Assembly (NCBI RefSeq): GCF_000026145.1
Contig: NC_009445.1
Span: forward strand, 1,736,001 to 1,800,000
Reading direction: 5' to 3'
DNA length: 64,000 bases
Source of the DNA: Bradyrhizobium sp. ORS 278
GTDB taxonomy: Bacteria; Pseudomonadota; Alphaproteobacteria; Rhizobiales; Xanthobacteraceae
In this document: piece by piece, positions 33,071 to 46,328 of the stretch
Position numbering within the stretch: the first letter of the stretch is position 1
Layout: the number at the start of each line of letters is the position of its first letter
Position numbers and translations under genes: made by a program
Notes under the pieces: generated by a model
The model's database searches: none
What the model saw: the letters and a program-made list of their open reading frames with translations, nothing else
Told to the model about the DNA's origin: nothing

Positions 33071-34675
33071 GTGCGGATCTTGTTGCTGCATCCCAATTAT
33101 CACTCCGGCGGCGCCGAGATCGCCGGCAACTGGCCCCCCGCCTGGGCGGCGTATATTTCCGGCGCGCTGAAGGCGGCCGGCTTCACAGACCTCCGCTTCA
33201 TCGACGCGATGACCAACGATCTCTCCGAGGAGCAGGTCCGCAGCATCCTGCGCTCTGAGAAGCCGGATGTGATCGGCTGCACCGCGATCACGCCGTCGAT
33301 CTACAAGGCCGAGCGGCTGCTGGAGATCGCCAAGGAGGAGCACCCGGACGCGCTGACCGTGCTCGGCGGCATCCATGCCACCTTCATGTATCAGCAGGTG
33401 CTGACCGAAGCGCCCTGGATCGACGCGATCGTGCGCGGCGAGGGCGAGGAGATCATCGTCGACCTGATGCGCGCCCGCGAGGACGGCCGCTGGCAGAACG
33501 ACCGCCGCAGCATCAAGGGCATCGCCTATCGCGACGGCGGCGAGGTCGTGGCGACCGTGGCGGCGCCGACGGTGAAGAATCTCGATGCGATCACGCCCGA
33601 CTGGAGCGTGCTCGAATGGAGCAAATACATCTACATCCCGATGAACAAGCGCGTCGCCATCCCCAACATGGCGCGCGGCTGCCCGTTCACCTGCAGCTTC
33701 TGCTCGCAGTGGAAGTTCTGGCGCGATTACCGCATCCGCGACCCGAAGAAGGTGGTCGACGAGATCGAGACCCTGATGCGCGAGCACGATGTCGGTTTCT
33801 TCATCCTCGCCGACGAGGAGCCGACCATCAACAAGAAGAAGTTCGTGGCGTTCTGCGAGGAGCTGATCCGCCGCGACCTCAAGATCCTCTGGGGCATCAA
33901 CACCCGCGTCACCGACATCCTGCGCGACGAGGCGCTGCTGCCGCTGTACCGCAAGGCCGGCCTGATCCACGTCTCGCTGGGCACGGAAGCCGCCGCGCAG
34001 ATGAAGCTCGACCGCTTCAACAAGGAGACCACGGTCGCGCAGAACAAGAAGGCGATCCAGCTGTTGCGCGATGCCGGCATCGTGGTCGAGGCGCAGTTCA
34101 TCGTCGGCCTCGAGAACGAGACCCGCGAGACGCTGGAAGAGACCTACCAGATGGCGCGGGATTGGAAGCCGGATCTCGCCAACTGGGCGATGTACACGCC
34201 GTGGCCGTTCTCCGACCTGTTCCGCGACCTCGGCGACAAGGTCGAGATCTTCGACTACGAGAAGTACAATTTCGTCACCCCCATCATGAAGCCCGACGCG
34301 ATGGACCGCGGTGAGCTGCTCGACGGCGTGATGAACAATTACCGCCGCTTCTACATGCGCAAGGCGCTGTTCTCGTACCCCTGGGCCGGCTCCGGCGAAC
34401 GCAGGCGGTATCTGCTTGGCTGCCTGAAGGCGTTTCTGAAGTCCGGCTTCGAGCGCAAGTTCTACGATCTCGGCCGCGTTAACTATTGGGGGCCGCAATC
34501 CAAGGGCAAGGTCGATTTCGGCTTCGACACCTCGCGCAAGCGCGCCGAGCCCGGCAAGGTGGAATGGAAGACGAGCCATAATCGCAAGCTGAGCGGACCG
34601 CAGCAGGCGCAGGTGATGGCCTGCGGCGGCGGCACCGAGCAGATGAGCGAAGAGGCCGAGACGGGAGTGCATTGA
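33071..34675 (+). CDS. bchE: Anaerobic Mg-protoporphyrin IX monomethyl ester cyclase BchE
   Basis: This 534-residue B12-dependent radical-SAM enzyme forms ring E using water-derived oxygen. The N-terminal cobalamin-binding domain (about 1-140; [17 protein letters not shown]) is followed by the radical-SAM cluster motif [18 protein letters not shown] (CxxxCxxC, near 205) and a C-terminal extension. The start ATG or GTG at 33071 follows GGGGGAGAACGCC. Its own promoter separates it from the hemA transcript. bchJ follows after one base. Confidence 0.96.
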   Translation: MRILLLHPNYHSGGAEIAGNWPPAWAAYISGALKAAGFTDLRFIDAMTNDLSEEQVRSILRSEKPDVIGCTAITPSIYKAERLLEIAKEEHPDALTVLGGIHATFMYQQVLTEAPWIDAIVRGEGEEIIVDLMRAREDGRWQNDRRSIKGIAYRDGGEVVATVAAPTVKNLDAITPDWSVLEWSKYIYIPMNKRVAIPNMARGCPFTCSFCSQWKFWRDYRIRDPKKVVDEIETLMREHDVGFFILADEEPTINKKKFVAFCEELIRRDLKILWGINTRVTDILRDEALLPLYRKAGLIHVSLGTEAAAQMKLDRFNKETTVAQNKKAIQLLRDAGIVVEAQFIVGLENETRETLEETYQMARDWKPDLANWAMYTPWPFSDLFRDLGDKVEIFDYEKYNFVTPIMKPDAMDRGELLDGVMNNYRRFYMRKALFSYPWAGSGERRRYLLGCLKAFLKSGFERKFYDLGRVNYWGPQSKGKVDFGFDTSRKRAEPGKVEWKTSHNRKLSGPQQAQVMACGGGTEQMSEEAETGVH

Positions 34676-34676
34676 G

Positions 34677-35318
34677 ATGCACGGCACGCGCGCCCAGCAT
34701 GCTCCGCTGTCGCGCGCGGCCGCCGCCTCCGATCATGCGGCCGGGCGCATCGGCCCGAATGCCATCATTCAGACGGCGGAGGCCTTGCGTCTGCTGCTGG
34801 GCGAGGACATCGCGCGCCGCGTGTTCGCGGCCGCGCGGCTCGATGCCTATCTCAGCGCGCCGCCGGCCGACATGGTCGATGAAGCCGAGGTCATCCGGCT
34901 GCATCTGGCGTTGCGCAGGACGCTCGATGACGACACGGCCCGCGCCGTCGCCACCAGGGCAGGGCATCTGACCGGCGCCTACCTGCTCGCGCACCGCATC
35001 CCCTCGGCGGCGCAGCGCCTGCTTCGGCTGCTGCCGGCGCGGCTGGCTGCCCGGGCGCTGTCGCGCGCGATCGCGGCGCATGCGTGGACATTCGCAGGCA
35101 CCGGGACGTTCACAGCGCGGCCGGGCCGCCCGACCATCTACGAGATCAGCCATTGCCCGCTGTGTCGCGGCCAAAACGGCGACCACGCGATCTGCGACTT
35201 CTACGCCGCAACCTTCGAGACGCTATTTGCCAGGCTCGTGCATCCGAATGCGCGGGCGCGGGAGATCGGTTGCGAAGCCACCGGCGCCTCCGCCTGTCGA
35301 TTCGAGATCGATTGGTAG
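34677..35318 (+). CDS. bchJ: BchJ, 4-vinyl reductase-domain protein
   Basis: This 213-residue protein has the V4R-type domain at the C-terminus (YEISHCPLCRG, FYAATFETLFARLV, ATGASACRFEIDW) with conserved cysteines. It was named for divinyl reduction in bacteriochlorophyll synthesis; later work on other species assigns that reaction mainly to BciA or COR, so BchJ may be a substrate carrier or helper. It is coupled to bchE (one-base gap). Confidence 0.88.
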   Translation: MHGTRAQHAPLSRAAAASDHAAGRIGPNAIIQTAEALRLLLGEDIARRVFAAARLDAYLSAPPADMVDEAEVIRLHLALRRTLDDDTARAVATRAGHLTGAYLLAHRIPSAAQRLLRLLPARLAARALSRAIAAHAWTFAGTGTFTARPGRPTIYEISHCPLCRGQNGDHAICDFYAATFETLFARLVHPNARAREIGCEATGASACRFEIDW

Positions 35319-35336
35319 GGCGCCGCGATGCGAGAG

Positions 35337-35364
35337 GCGACACCGTCACGGCTTCGGGTGTCGC
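35337..35364. terminator. Hairpin between convergent bchJ and cbbR
   Basis: A perfect 8-bp stem, GCGACACC (35337-35344) and GGTGTCGC (35357-35364), lies in the 48-base gap between the bchJ and cbbR stops. It is placed to end both transcripts, although no clear T-run follows on either side. Confidence 0.5.
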
Positions 35365-35366
35365 GC

Positions 35367-36287
35367 TCAGCGGGGCAGAAACCGCGCGCCCTCCTTGCCC
35401 AGAAAGTCCAGCATCGCCTGCGCCGGCGGCAGCAGCAGCTTGTCGGCGCGCCGCACCGCGTGCCATTGCCGGATGATCGGCAGGCCCACCACCTTCAGCG
35501 TCACCAGCCGCCCCTCGCCGAGCTCATGCGCCACCGTGTGCTGCGAAATGAAGGCGATGCCGAGGCCGGCGATGACCGCCTGCTTGATGGTCTCGTTGCT
35601 GTCCATCTCCATGCTGGTCTTCGGCTGCAGCCCATGCCTGTCGAAGAAGGACTCCATCAGCAGCCGGGTTCCCGAGCCCGGCTCGCGGGTGATGAACACC
35701 TCTTCGGCGAGGTCCTCCGCCGCGATGCGCTTGCGGCGCGCGAATTTGTGGTTGGCGGGCGCGATGATGATGTGCGGATGCTTGCCGAACGGGCGCATGT
35801 CGACGGGAATGTCGGCCGGCGGCCGGCCCATGATGGCGATGTCGAGATCGTAGCCGCGCAAGGCCTCGCGCAGGCTATCGCGGTTGCCGATCCGCAATGT
35901 CACGTCGATCTTCGGAAACCGCCGCGAAAATTCCGCAATCGCAAACGGCACGAAATATTTTGCGGTCGAGACCGCGCCGATTGCCACCCGGCCGCCGCTG
36001 CGCCCGGCAAGAATGTCCAGCGCCTGCTCGCAATCCTGCAGCGCGGCCTCGACTCGCTCGGCGAGCGCCAGCACGCTGCGGCCTGCTTCCGTCAGGATCA
36101 TGCCGTCGGTGGTGCGCTGGATCAGCGGCAGCCCGGCGAGCTCCTGGAGATTGCGGATCTGCAGCGTGACGGCAGGCTGCGTGAGGTTCAGGCGGCCGGC
36201 CGCGGACGTCACCGAACCCGAGTTCTGCACGGCCACGAGCGCCCGAAGCTGCCGGATGGTGAGGTCGCGCGCGAAATGACGGCTCAT
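35367..36287 (-). CDS. cbbR: LysR-type regulator CbbR
   Basis: This 306-residue LysR family regulator has an HTH at about 12-70 (LRALVAVQNSGSVTSAAGRLNLTQPAVTLQI) and an effector-binding domain (about 95-300; VAIGAVSTAKYFVPFAIAEF, typical of CbbR). It is divergent from the cbb operon, the usual arrangement, and should activate it in response to metabolites such as RuBP or NADPH. Confidence 0.93.
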   Translation of the reverse strand: MSRHFARDLTIRQLRALVAVQNSGSVTSAAGRLNLTQPAVTLQIRNLQELAGLPLIQRTTDGMILTEAGRSVLALAERVEAALQDCEQALDILAGRSGGRVAIGAVSTAKYFVPFAIAEFSRRFPKIDVTLRIGNRDSLREALRGYDLDIAIMGRPPADIPVDMRPFGKHPHIIIAPANHKFARRKRIAAEDLAEEVFITREPGSGTRLLMESFFDRHGLQPKTSMEMDSNETIKQAVIAGLGIAFISQHTVAHELGEGRLVTLKVVGLPIIRQWHAVRRADKLLLPPAQAMLDFLGKEGARFLPR

Positions 36288-36314
36288 GGAACCCTCGGTG
36301 AGATCGATCGCATA

Positions 36315-36403
36315 AGGAAAACTTTGGTCAATCCAAAGATATTGAAATTTCCCTAATCACGCAAATCGAGTGTTGATAGCAGCGCGGCACGACGCATTCG
36401 TGC
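36315..36403. promoter_or_regulatory. cbbR-cbbF divergent control region, candidate CbbR operator
   Basis: The gap 36288-36434 is AT-richer than its surroundings. It holds CTTTGG-TCAAT-CCAAAG (36322-36338), flanked by ATAAGGAAAA and TTTCCCTAAT in rough symmetry. It also holds GCACGA-CGCAT-TCGTGC (36387-36403) nearer the operon. CbbR sites consist of two adjacent imperfect palindromes with T-N11-A; these fit in position, but binding is only predicted. Confidence 0.5.
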
Positions 36404-36434
36404 GGCTTCATCAAAGTTCCCGGCAGAGGAGCTG

Positions 36435-37505
36435 ATGGCGAGGGAGTGGCCCATGACTCATCCGTCCAATCACCCGATGGATCATCATCATCAGACACTG
36501 CAGGCCCATCTGGCATCCCAAGGGGCGGATGCCGATTGTGCCGCGGTCATCGAAGCCCTCGCCGACGCCGCGCGCGAGCTCGCGCGGCAGATCGCCATCG
36601 CGCCGCTGTCCGGCATCGACGAAGGCGCGGCGACCGTCAACACCGACGGCGATATCCAGAAGGCGCTCGATATCGTCGCCGACAATCTGATGCGCGAGGC
36701 CCTGCGCCGCGCGCCGGTCGCCGGCATCCTGTCGGAAGAGGGCGATCGGCCGGAAACGGTCAATGAGGCTGCCCCACTTTGCGTGGCGATCGATCCGCTC
36801 GACGGCTCATCCAACCTTCAGAACAATATCTCGGTCGGCACCATCTTCTCGATCCGGCCGCGCGGCCGCGACGTGCTCTCCAGTTTCTTCGAGCCCGGCA
36901 CCGCGCAGCGTGCCGCCGGCTTCTTCGTCTACGGCCCGCAGACCTGCCTCGTGCTGGCAATCGACCGTCGAGTCGACCTCTACGTCCTGCACCCGACGCT
37001 GCACGAGTTCATTCTGGCCAAGTCCGGCATCCGCATTCCGCAGGACACGCCGGAGTTCGCGATCAACGCCTCCAACCGCCGGCACTGGAGCGGCGCGGTC
37101 CGCAACTATGTCGACGAGTGCCTGTCGGGCGCCGCCGGCCCTCGCGGCCGCGACTTCAACATGCGCTGGATCGCCTCGCTGGTGGCGGAAGCCTATCGCA
37201 TCCTGATGCGCGGCGGTGTGTTTCTGTATCCCGCCGATTCCAGGCCGGGCTATCGCGAGGGCCGGCTGCGGCTGGTGTACGAGGCGCACCCGATGGCGCT
37301 GATCATGGAATGGGCCGGCGGCTCCGCCTCGAGCGGCCGCGCCCGCATCCTCGAATTGTCGGCGCGCTCGCCGCATCAGCGGGCGCCCCTGATCATGGGC
37401 GATGTCCGTCTCGTACGGGATGTCGACATGCTGCACGAGGGCGTCGAGCCGCTGTTCGAAACCAGCGATGCGCCCCTGTTCGCCCGCCGCGGCCTGTTCC
37501 GCTGA
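36435..37505 (+). CDS. cbbF: Fructose-1,6-bisphosphatase (class I), Calvin cycle
   Basis: This 356-residue enzyme carries the metal/phosphate motif AIDPLDGSSNLQNN and the C-terminal YEAHPMALIMEWAGG. It regenerates fructose-6-phosphate and sedoheptulose-7-phosphate. ATG 36435 has AGAGGAG upstream; ATG 36453 is an alternative with GGGAG. A His-rich stretch (MDHHHQ) lies near the N-terminus. It is first in the cbbFPTALSXY operon. Confidence 0.94.
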   Translation: MAREWPMTHPSNHPMDHHHQTLQAHLASQGADADCAAVIEALADAARELARQIAIAPLSGIDEGAATVNTDGDIQKALDIVADNLMREALRRAPVAGILSEEGDRPETVNEAAPLCVAIDPLDGSSNLQNNISVGTIFSIRPRGRDVLSSFFEPGTAQRAAGFFVYGPQTCLVLAIDRRVDLYVLHPTLHEFILAKSGIRIPQDTPEFAINASNRRHWSGAVRNYVDECLSGAAGPRGRDFNMRWIASLVAEAYRILMRGGVFLYPADSRPGYREGRLRLVYEAHPMALIMEWAGGSASSGRARILELSARSPHQRAPLIMGDVRLVRDVDMLHEGVEPLFETSDAPLFARRGLFR

Positions 37506-37554
37506 GCGCGCTGTCGAGCCGGCACCGCTCGGCGAGACTTCCGGAGATATAGTC

Positions 37555-38430
37555 ATGTCACGTCGTCATCCCATCATTTCGATCACGGGCTCGTCGGGCG
37601 CCGGCACCACGTCGGTCAAGAAGACCTTCGAGAACATCTTCCGCCGCGAGAACGTCAAGGCCGCCTATATCGAGGGCGATGCCTTTCACCGCTACAATCG
37701 CGAGGAGATGCGCCGCAAGATGGTCGAGGAGGCCGAGCGGGGCAACAAGCACTTCAGCCATTTCAGCCCCGACACCAATCTGTTCGAGGAGCTCGAGAAG
37801 ACCTTCCGCGACTATTCGGAAACGGGCACGGGTACCACGCGCCACTACGTGCATGATGATGAGGAGGCGCGGCTCTACGACGCGAGGCCCGGCACCTTCA
37901 CGGAGTGGACGCAGCTGCCGGCGGATTCCGATCTTCTGTTCTATGAAGGCCTGCACGGCGCCGTCGTCACCGAGATGGTCAACATCGCCCAGCATGCCGA
38001 CCTGAAGATCGGCGTCGTCCCGGTCATCAATCTCGAATGGATCCAGAAGCTGCATCGCGACCGTGCGTCGCGCGGCTACACCACCGAGGCGGTCACCGAC
38101 ACCATCCTGCGGCGCATGCCGGACTATGTGAACTACATCATCCCGCAATTCTCCGAGACCGACATCAACTTCCAGCGCGTGCCGACAGTCGACACGTCGA
38201 ACCCGTTCATCGCGCGCTGGATCCCGACGCCCGACGAGTCGATGGTCGTCATCCGCCTCAAGAACCCCCGCGGCATCGACTTTCCCTATCTGCTGTCGAT
38301 GATCCACGGCAGCTTCATGTCGCGCGCCAATTCGATCGTGATCCATGGCTCGAAGCTCGACCTCGCCATGCAGCTCATTCTCACCCCGATGATCATGCAA
38401 CTGATGGACCGAAAGAGGCGCACGCTATGA
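37555..38430 (+). CDS. cbbP: Phosphoribulokinase
   Basis: This 291-residue class I phosphoribulokinase makes ribulose-1,5-bisphosphate. The P-loop is [12 protein letters not shown] (about 7-18), followed by [13 protein letters not shown] and the conserved [16 protein letters not shown] 37555 follows CCGGAGATATAGTC. It overlaps cbbT by ATGA. Confidence 0.96.
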   Translation: MSRRHPIISITGSSGAGTTSVKKTFENIFRRENVKAAYIEGDAFHRYNREEMRRKMVEEAERGNKHFSHFSPDTNLFEELEKTFRDYSETGTGTTRHYVHDDEEARLYDARPGTFTEWTQLPADSDLLFYEGLHGAVVTEMVNIAQHADLKIGVVPVINLEWIQKLHRDRASRGYTTEAVTDTILRRMPDYVNYIIPQFSETDINFQRVPTVDTSNPFIARWIPTPDESMVVIRLKNPRGIDFPYLLSMIHGSFMSRANSIVIHGSKLDLAMQLILTPMIMQLMDRKRRTL

Positions 38431-40454
38431 CCGCCACCGCCGTGCAAAAGGCAGCCGCCAAAGTTGATCCGGCCCACGCCGAAATGGCGAACGCGATCCG
38501 CTTCCTGGCCATCGATGCCGTGGAGAAGGCGAAGTCGGGTCACCCCGGCATGCCGATGGGCATGGCCGACGTCGCGACCGTGCTGTTCTCCCGCTTCATG
38601 AAGTTCGATCCGGCCGACCCCGCCTGGCCCGATCGCGACCGCTTCGTGCTGTCGGCCGGCCACGGATCGATGCTGCTCTACGCGCTGCTGCATCTCACGG
38701 GCTATGAGGCGGTCACGATCGACGAAATCAAGGCGTTCCGGCAATGGGGCGCCAAGACGCCGGGGCATCCGGAATATGGTCACACGCCGGGCGTCGAAAC
38801 GACCACGGGGCCGCTGGGGCAGGGCATCGCGACAGCCGTTGGCATGGCGCTCGCCGAGCGCCTGATGAACGCGCGCTATGGCGACGAATTGGTCGATCAC
38901 TACACTTATGTCATCGCCGGCGATGGTTGCCTGATGGAGGGCATCAGCCATGAGGCGATCTCGCTTGCCGGCCATCTCCGGCTCAACCGACTGATCGTGC
39001 TGTTCGACGACAACGGCATCTCGATCGACGGCTCGACCGGGCTCGCGTGTTCCGACGATCAGCCCGCGCGTTTCGCCGCCTCGGGCTGGGCGACCAGCCG
39101 CATCGACGGCCATGATCCCCAGGCGATCGAAGCCGCCATCGCCGCCGCGCGGCAGAGCGACCGCCCGAGCATGATCGCGTGCCGCACCACGATCGGCTTC
39201 GGCTCGCCGGGACGGCAGGGCTCGGAGAAGGCGCATGGCGCGCCGCTCGGGCCGGAGGAGGTCGACAAGACCCGCGCCGCGCTGCACTGGCCGCACCGGC
39301 CGTTCGAAGTTCCGGCCGATGTTCTGGTCAGCTGGCGCGAGATCGGCGCGCGTGGCCGCAGCGTCCGCCAGGCCTGGAAGGAGCGCGCGCGCAAGCTCGG
39401 CACGGCCGACCGCTCGCCCTGTCACGATGCGCTGAACAAGAAACTGCCGGCGGCCTACATCGAGCGCATGGCGCAATTCATCGCGCAGTTGACGGTTGAG
39501 AAGCCGAAGATCGCCACGCGTCAGGCGTCGCAGAACGTCATCGACGTGATCGCGACGGTGCTGCCGAATTTGCTCGGCGGCTCGGCGGACCTGACCCACT
39601 CCAACCTGACCAAGGCGAAGACGCACAAATCAGTGACGCCGTCGAGCATGGACGGCAACTACGTCCATTACGGTGTGCGCGAGCACGCGATGGCCGCGGC
39701 CATGAACGGCGTCGCGCTGCATGGCGGCTTCATTCCCTATGGCGGCACCTTCCTGGCGTTTGCCGACTACAACCGGCCGGCCATCCGTCTCGCCGCGCTG
39801 ATGGGCATCCGCGTCATTCACGTGATGACGCACGACTCCATTGGTCTCGGCGAGGATGGCCCGACGCACCAGCCAGTCGAGCATGTCCCGAGCCTGCGCG
39901 CCATTCCCAATCTCCTGGTGTTTCGTCCGGCCGATGCCGTCGAGACCGCGGAAGCCTGGGATTGTGCGCTCCGGGCCGAGACGTCGCCATCCGTGCTGTG
40001 CCTGTCACGTCAGGCGCTGCCGGCCTTCCGCACCGAGGCCTCGGATCACAACAAGGTGGCGCTCGGCGCCTATGTTGTGGTCGAGCCGGATGGCGGCCGT
40101 AACGTCACGTTGATCGCGACCGGGTCGGAAGTGGCGATTGCACTGGAGGCGGCAAAGCTGCTGGCGGCGGAGAATGTCCGCGCGGCCGTGGTGTCGGCAC
40201 CTTGCTTCGAACTGTTCCGCAAGCAAAGCGCGGAGTATCGCGCGGACGTGCTCGGCAGCGCGCCGCGGATCGGCGTCGAGGCCGCCATCGAGGGCGAGTG
40301 GGCGCGCTGGCTCGGCGATGCCGGTGAGTTCGTCGGCATGCACGGCTTCGGCGCCTCCGCGCCGGCCGATGTGCTGTACCGCGAGTTCGGCATCACGCCG
40401 GCAGCCGTCGTGGACGCCGCCAAGCGCAACATCACCCGGTCGCGCGCGTCCTGA
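38427..40454 (+). CDS. cbbT: Transketolase
   Basis: This 675-residue thiamine-diphosphate enzyme has [14 protein letters not shown] near the N-terminus, the TPP motif [20 protein letters not shown], and the pyrimidine-domain Glu region [13 protein letters not shown]. It rearranges sugar phosphates in the regenerative phase. ATG 38427 overlaps the cbbP stop; the longer frame from 38037 is shadow. Confidence 0.96.
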   Translation: MTATAVQKAAAKVDPAHAEMANAIRFLAIDAVEKAKSGHPGMPMGMADVATVLFSRFMKFDPADPAWPDRDRFVLSAGHGSMLLYALLHLTGYEAVTIDEIKAFRQWGAKTPGHPEYGHTPGVETTTGPLGQGIATAVGMALAERLMNARYGDELVDHYTYVIAGDGCLMEGISHEAISLAGHLRLNRLIVLFDDNGISIDGSTGLACSDDQPARFAASGWATSRIDGHDPQAIEAAIAAARQSDRPSMIACRTTIGFGSPGRQGSEKAHGAPLGPEEVDKTRAALHWPHRPFEVPADVLVSWREIGARGRSVRQAWKERARKLGTADRSPCHDALNKKLPAAYIERMAQFIAQLTVEKPKIATRQASQNVIDVIATVLPNLLGGSADLTHSNLTKAKTHKSVTPSSMDGNYVHYGVREHAMAAAMNGVALHGGFIPYGGTFLAFADYNRPAIRLAALMGIRVIHVMTHDSIGLGEDGPTHQPVEHVPSLRAIPNLLVFRPADAVETAEAWDCALRAETSPSVLCLSRQALPAFRTEASDHNKVALGAYVVVEPDGGRNVTLIATGSEVAIALEAAKLLAAENVRAAVVSAPCFELFRKQSAEYRADVLGSAPRIGVEAAIEGEWARWLGDAGEFVGMHGFGASAPADVLYREFGITPAAVVDAAKRNITRSRAS

Positions 40455-40497
40455 GCCGCGCCATACGACATCACATCGAACAGGGACGGAGACGAAC

Positions 40498-43075
<2,578 letters not shown>

Positions 43076-43147
43076 ACCCCATTCGATTCGTCGCTGGGCG
43101 GGCCGGAGACCGGCTCGCGTGTCGCAGCGAAATCAGGAGACATTCCC

Positions 43148-43567
43148 ATGCGCGTGACCCAAGGCTGCTTTTCCTTCCTGCCCGATCTGACCGATGATCA
43201 GATCGCGGCCCAGATCCAGTACTGCCTCGAAAAAGGCTGGGCAGTGAACATCGAGTTCACCGACGATCCGCATCCCCGCAACACCTATTGGGAGATGTGG
43301 GGCCTGCCGATGTTCGACCTGCGCGATGCCGCCGGCATCATGCGTGAGCTCGCCGAATGCCGGAAGATCTATGGCGACCGCTACATCCGCATCTCGGCGT
43401 TCGACTCCAGCCATGGCTGGGAATCGACGCGGCTGTCCTTCATCGTGAACCGGCCGAAGACTGAGCCGGGTTTCCGGCTCGATCGCCAGGAAACCGTCGG
43501 CCGCAATCTGCGTTACTCGACGCGGTCCTACGCGGCCGAGCGCCCTGAGGGCGAGCGCTACTCATAA
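43148..43567 (+). CDS. cbbS: RuBisCO small subunit (form IC)
   Basis: This is the 139-residue small subunit: [19 protein letters not shown], then [14 protein letters not shown], then the C-terminal extension (about 105-139) that is characteristic of red-type form IC/ID small subunits. CAGGAGA precedes ATG 43148. A strong hairpin follows its stop. Confidence 0.97.
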   Translation: MRVTQGCFSFLPDLTDDQIAAQIQYCLEKGWAVNIEFTDDPHPRNTYWEMWGLPMFDLRDAAGIMRELAECRKIYGDRYIRISAFDSSHGWESTRLSFIVNRPKTEPGFRLDRQETVGRNLRYSTRSYAAERPEGERYS

Positions 43568-43572
43568 CGTCA

Positions 43573-43618
43573 GCCGGTGCTGAAGTCCCCGCCAGCGCGG
43601 TGGGACTTCAGCGCCGGC
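43573..43618 (+). other. Strong hairpin after cbbS
   Basis: A 17-bp stem (43573-43589 with 43602-43618) has one T-G wobble and a 12-base loop. It starts 6 bases after the cbbS stop and has no T-run. It probably protects the cbbLS message and lowers read-through to cbbX, which is needed in smaller amounts than RuBisCO (inference). Confidence 0.7.
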
Positions 43619-43726
43619 TCCGCCGCAACAATAAAATTCAATGAGACGGCGACCCCTGCTTGCCGGAGTTCGCGGGGAGAATCTGCCGCCAGCCCGTGCG
43701 AACTTCGGCAAGCGGAGGACGAGCCC

Positions 43727-44671
43727 ATGATGCAGGCCACGCAGGCGGACGCCGATCAGGCGACGCCGGTCGACACCATCGATCTGCGCCGCGAGTTCGA
43801 GAGCGTCGATATCGCGCCCGTGCTGGAGCAGCTCGACCGTGAGCTGGTCGGCCTGGTCCCGGTCAAGACGCGGATCCGCGAGATCGCCTCGCTGCTGCTG
43901 ATGGAGCGCATCCGCCAGAAGATGGGCCTGGCGACGACGTTCCCGACCTTGCACATGTCGTTCACCGGCAATCCCGGCACCGGCAAGACCACCGTGGCGC
44001 TGCGCATGGCCGGCATCCTGCACCGGCTCGGCTTCGTTCGCCGCGGTCATGTGATCAGCGTCACACGCGACGATCTGGTCGGTCAATATATCGGCCACAC
44101 GGCGCCGAAGACGAAAGAGGTGCTCAAGAAGGCGATGGGCGGCGTGCTGTTCATCGATGAGGCCTATTATCTCTACCGGCCCGAGAACGAGCGCGACTAC
44201 GGTCAGGAATCGATCGAGATCCTGCTGCAGATCATGGAGTCGCAGCGCGAGGACCTCGTGGTCATTCTGGCCGGCTACGCCGACCGGATGGAGAAGTTCT
44301 TCCAGAGCAATCCCGGGTTCCGCTCGCGCATCGCCCATCACATCGACTTTCCCGATTATTCGGAAGGCGAGCTCCTGACCATCGCCGAGATGATGCTGGA
44401 CGGCCAGAACTACCGGTTTACCCCCGATGCGCGAGTCGCGTTCGAAAAGTACATCGCCGTGCGCAGGACCCAGCCCCTGTTCTCCAATGCCCGCTCGATC
44501 CGTAATGCCTTGGATCGTGTCCGGTTGAGGCAGGCCAACCGGCTGGTGTCGCGGCTCGACCGTGTGCTAACATCCGACGACGTGATGTCCATTGAAGCCA
44601 GCGATGTGCTGGCGAGCCGCGTGTTTGCCAAAGCTGACAGCCAGGGCGACGTCAAAGCGGAGTCGAAGTGA
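43727..44671 (+). CDS. cbbX: Red-type RuBisCO activase CbbX
   Basis: This 314-residue AAA+ protein removes inhibitory sugar phosphates from red-type RuBisCO. Walker A is [17 protein letters not shown] (about 81-97), Walker B is [12 protein letters not shown], and the pore-loop region is [22 protein letters not shown] 43727 has GGAGG eight bases upstream; the longer frame from 43577 crosses the hairpin and is rejected. Its TGA overlaps the cbbY ATG. Confidence 0.95.
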   Translation: MMQATQADADQATPVDTIDLRREFESVDIAPVLEQLDRELVGLVPVKTRIREIASLLLMERIRQKMGLATTFPTLHMSFTGNPGTGKTTVALRMAGILHRLGFVRRGHVISVTRDDLVGQYIGHTAPKTKEVLKKAMGGVLFIDEAYYLYRPENERDYGQESIEILLQIMESQREDLVVILAGYADRMEKFFQSNPGFRSRIAHHIDFPDYSEGELLTIAEMMLDGQNYRFTPDARVAFEKYIAVRRTQPLFSNARSIRNALDRVRLRQANRLVSRLDRVLTSDDVMSIEASDVLASRVFAKADSQGDVKAESK

Positions 44672-45393
44672 TGAGTCTCGCGTTGGTGAAGAACTCACCG
44701 TTGGACGATCTGCGGCGCCGCATCGCCGACGCCGGCGCGCTGATCCTCGACGTCGACGGCACGCTGGCTGAAACCGAGGAAATCCATCGCGAAGCGTTCA
44801 ATGAGGCGTTCGTTGCCGGCGGCATCGACTGGCACTGGGGCCGGCGGATCTACAAGGAGCTGCTGCGGGTCGCCGGCGGCAAGGAGCGGATCCGGGCCTT
44901 CGATCAGATGCGTCGGTCCGGGCCGCCCCTGAGCGACGCGGTCATCGCGAAGCTCCATCGCATCAAGACGGAGCGGTTCGCCGCTCTCATGGCCGACAAA
45001 GGGTGTCCGCTGCGCCCGGGCGTGAGGGAGTTGCTCGACGCGGCCTGGGCGCGCGAGCAGCGGGTGGCGATCGCGACGACGACCACCCGCGTCAACATCG
45101 ATGCGCTGCTCGCGCCCGTGCTGGGGGCGGACTGGGAAACCAAGTTCGCTGCTGTCGTCGCCGCCGATGATGTGGCACGCAAGAAGCCCGCCCCCGATGT
45201 CTACCTCGAGGTGTTGTCTCAGCTCGATCTGCCGGCGGCGAGTTGCCTTGCCGTCGAGGACTCCGGCAATGGGCTGATGGCGGCGGTCCGCGCGGGCGTT
45301 CCCGTGCTGATCACCCGCAGCCTGTATTTTCACGATGACACGTTCGACGGCGCGCTGGCCGTGCTTGACGATCTCAGCGAGCTGATAGTTTGA
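44671..45393 (+). CDS. cbbY: CbbY, HAD-family sugar-phosphate phosphatase
   Basis: This 240-residue haloacid dehalogenase-type phosphatase has the catalytic motif LILDVDGTLAETEEIHREAFN. Motif II/III regions are AIATTTTRVN and RKKPAPDVYLEVL, followed by AVEDSGNGLMAAVRAG. CbbY degrades the RuBisCO inhibitor xylulose-1,5-bisphosphate in related bacteria. ATG 44671 overlaps the cbbX stop by one base. It is last in the operon. Confidence 0.93.
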   Translation: MSLALVKNSPLDDLRRRIADAGALILDVDGTLAETEEIHREAFNEAFVAGGIDWHWGRRIYKELLRVAGGKERIRAFDQMRRSGPPLSDAVIAKLHRIKTERFAALMADKGCPLRPGVRELLDAAWAREQRVAIATTTTRVNIDALLAPVLGADWETKFAAVVAADDVARKKPAPDVYLEVLSQLDLPAASCLAVEDSGNGLMAAVRAGVPVLITRSLYFHDDTFDGALAVLDDLSELIV

Positions 45394-45543
45394 TGTCGGT
45401 CGATGTTCGATCGTGTTCTGCATGTCCAATTATGTACACCTCCGCGCGCATAGCTGCCTCGCGTCTGGCGTTCTATTGCTGCAGAGCTGAGAACGTGTAA
45501 TCCCTTGCCGACGGACTGACATGTCGAGTCGAGGTCTTGGAGT

Positions 45544-46233
45544 ATGGCCCGTACGCAGGCCAAGGTGAAACGTGGTGACGTCGCGCGCACGGTCGGTCTG
45601 CGCGGCCGGGTCGGGCGGCCGCCAAAGGCCCTCGCCGGCAACATCGAGGAGCGGATCCTGGATGCGGCGCGCGAGGTGTTTCTCGAGCGCGGGTTCGACG
45701 GGACCAGCATCGATGAAATCGCCGAGCGGGCGCCGGCTTCCAAACCCACCATCTACGCGCGCTATGCCGGCAAGCCCGCCCTGTTCGCCGCCATCGTCGA
45801 ACGTTCGATCGGCGAGCTGACGGCGCTGCGCTCGACCTACACGCCGCCGGCCGGGACGGTTCAGGAGAAGCTGGCCGGGCTTGCGACGGCGATCGTCGAC
45901 CGAGCGATGAAGGAATCGATCGGCCTGCTGCGCGTCACGATCGGCGAGGCCTACCGCTTTCCTGATCTCAGCTGCCAATTCCACGAGGTCTCGCGCAAGC
46001 GTACCACCCAGGTGGTCGCGGGACTGCTCGCCGACACCATCGGCTCTGCCGCTCCGAAGCGCCCGCCTTCAAAGACGTATGAGGCCGCGGCGGAGATCTT
46101 CATCGACCTGATCGTGCTGCCGCTCCTGATGCGCGCGCTGATGGGCATGAAGGAGAGGACCATCCGCAAGGAGATGCCCGGCTTCGTGCGCGAGCGCGTC
46201 AAGATTTTTCTCGCGCTGCACGCCAAACTGTGA
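45544..46233 (+). CDS. TetR-family transcriptional regulator
   Basis: This 229-residue regulator has an N-terminal HTH at about 33-80 (ILDAAREVFLERGFDGTSIDEIAERAPASKPTIYARYAGKPALF), preceded by an unusually long basic arm (RTQAKVKRGD...GRVGRPPK). The C-terminal ligand domain resembles the AcrR/TetR_C type. The ligand is unknown. It has its own 150-base upstream gap (45394-45543), where I see nothing firmer than an AT-rich stretch, and it is convergent with the PepSY-like gene. Confidence 0.85.
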   Translation: MARTQAKVKRGDVARTVGLRGRVGRPPKALAGNIEERILDAAREVFLERGFDGTSIDEIAERAPASKPTIYARYAGKPALFAAIVERSIGELTALRSTYTPPAGTVQEKLAGLATAIVDRAMKESIGLLRVTIGEAYRFPDLSCQFHEVSRKRTTQVVAGLLADTIGSAAPKRPPSKTYEAAAEIFIDLIVLPLLMRALMGMKERTIRKEMPGFVRERVKIFLALHAKL

Positions 46234-46328
46234 CCTGAAGCGCTGAAGCGACCAGACATCTTACAGAGACATGATGTCGCAGGCGGCCACGTCTGCCGCC
46301 CGTTCGATGCGGCTGAGCGTCCGCGGGG

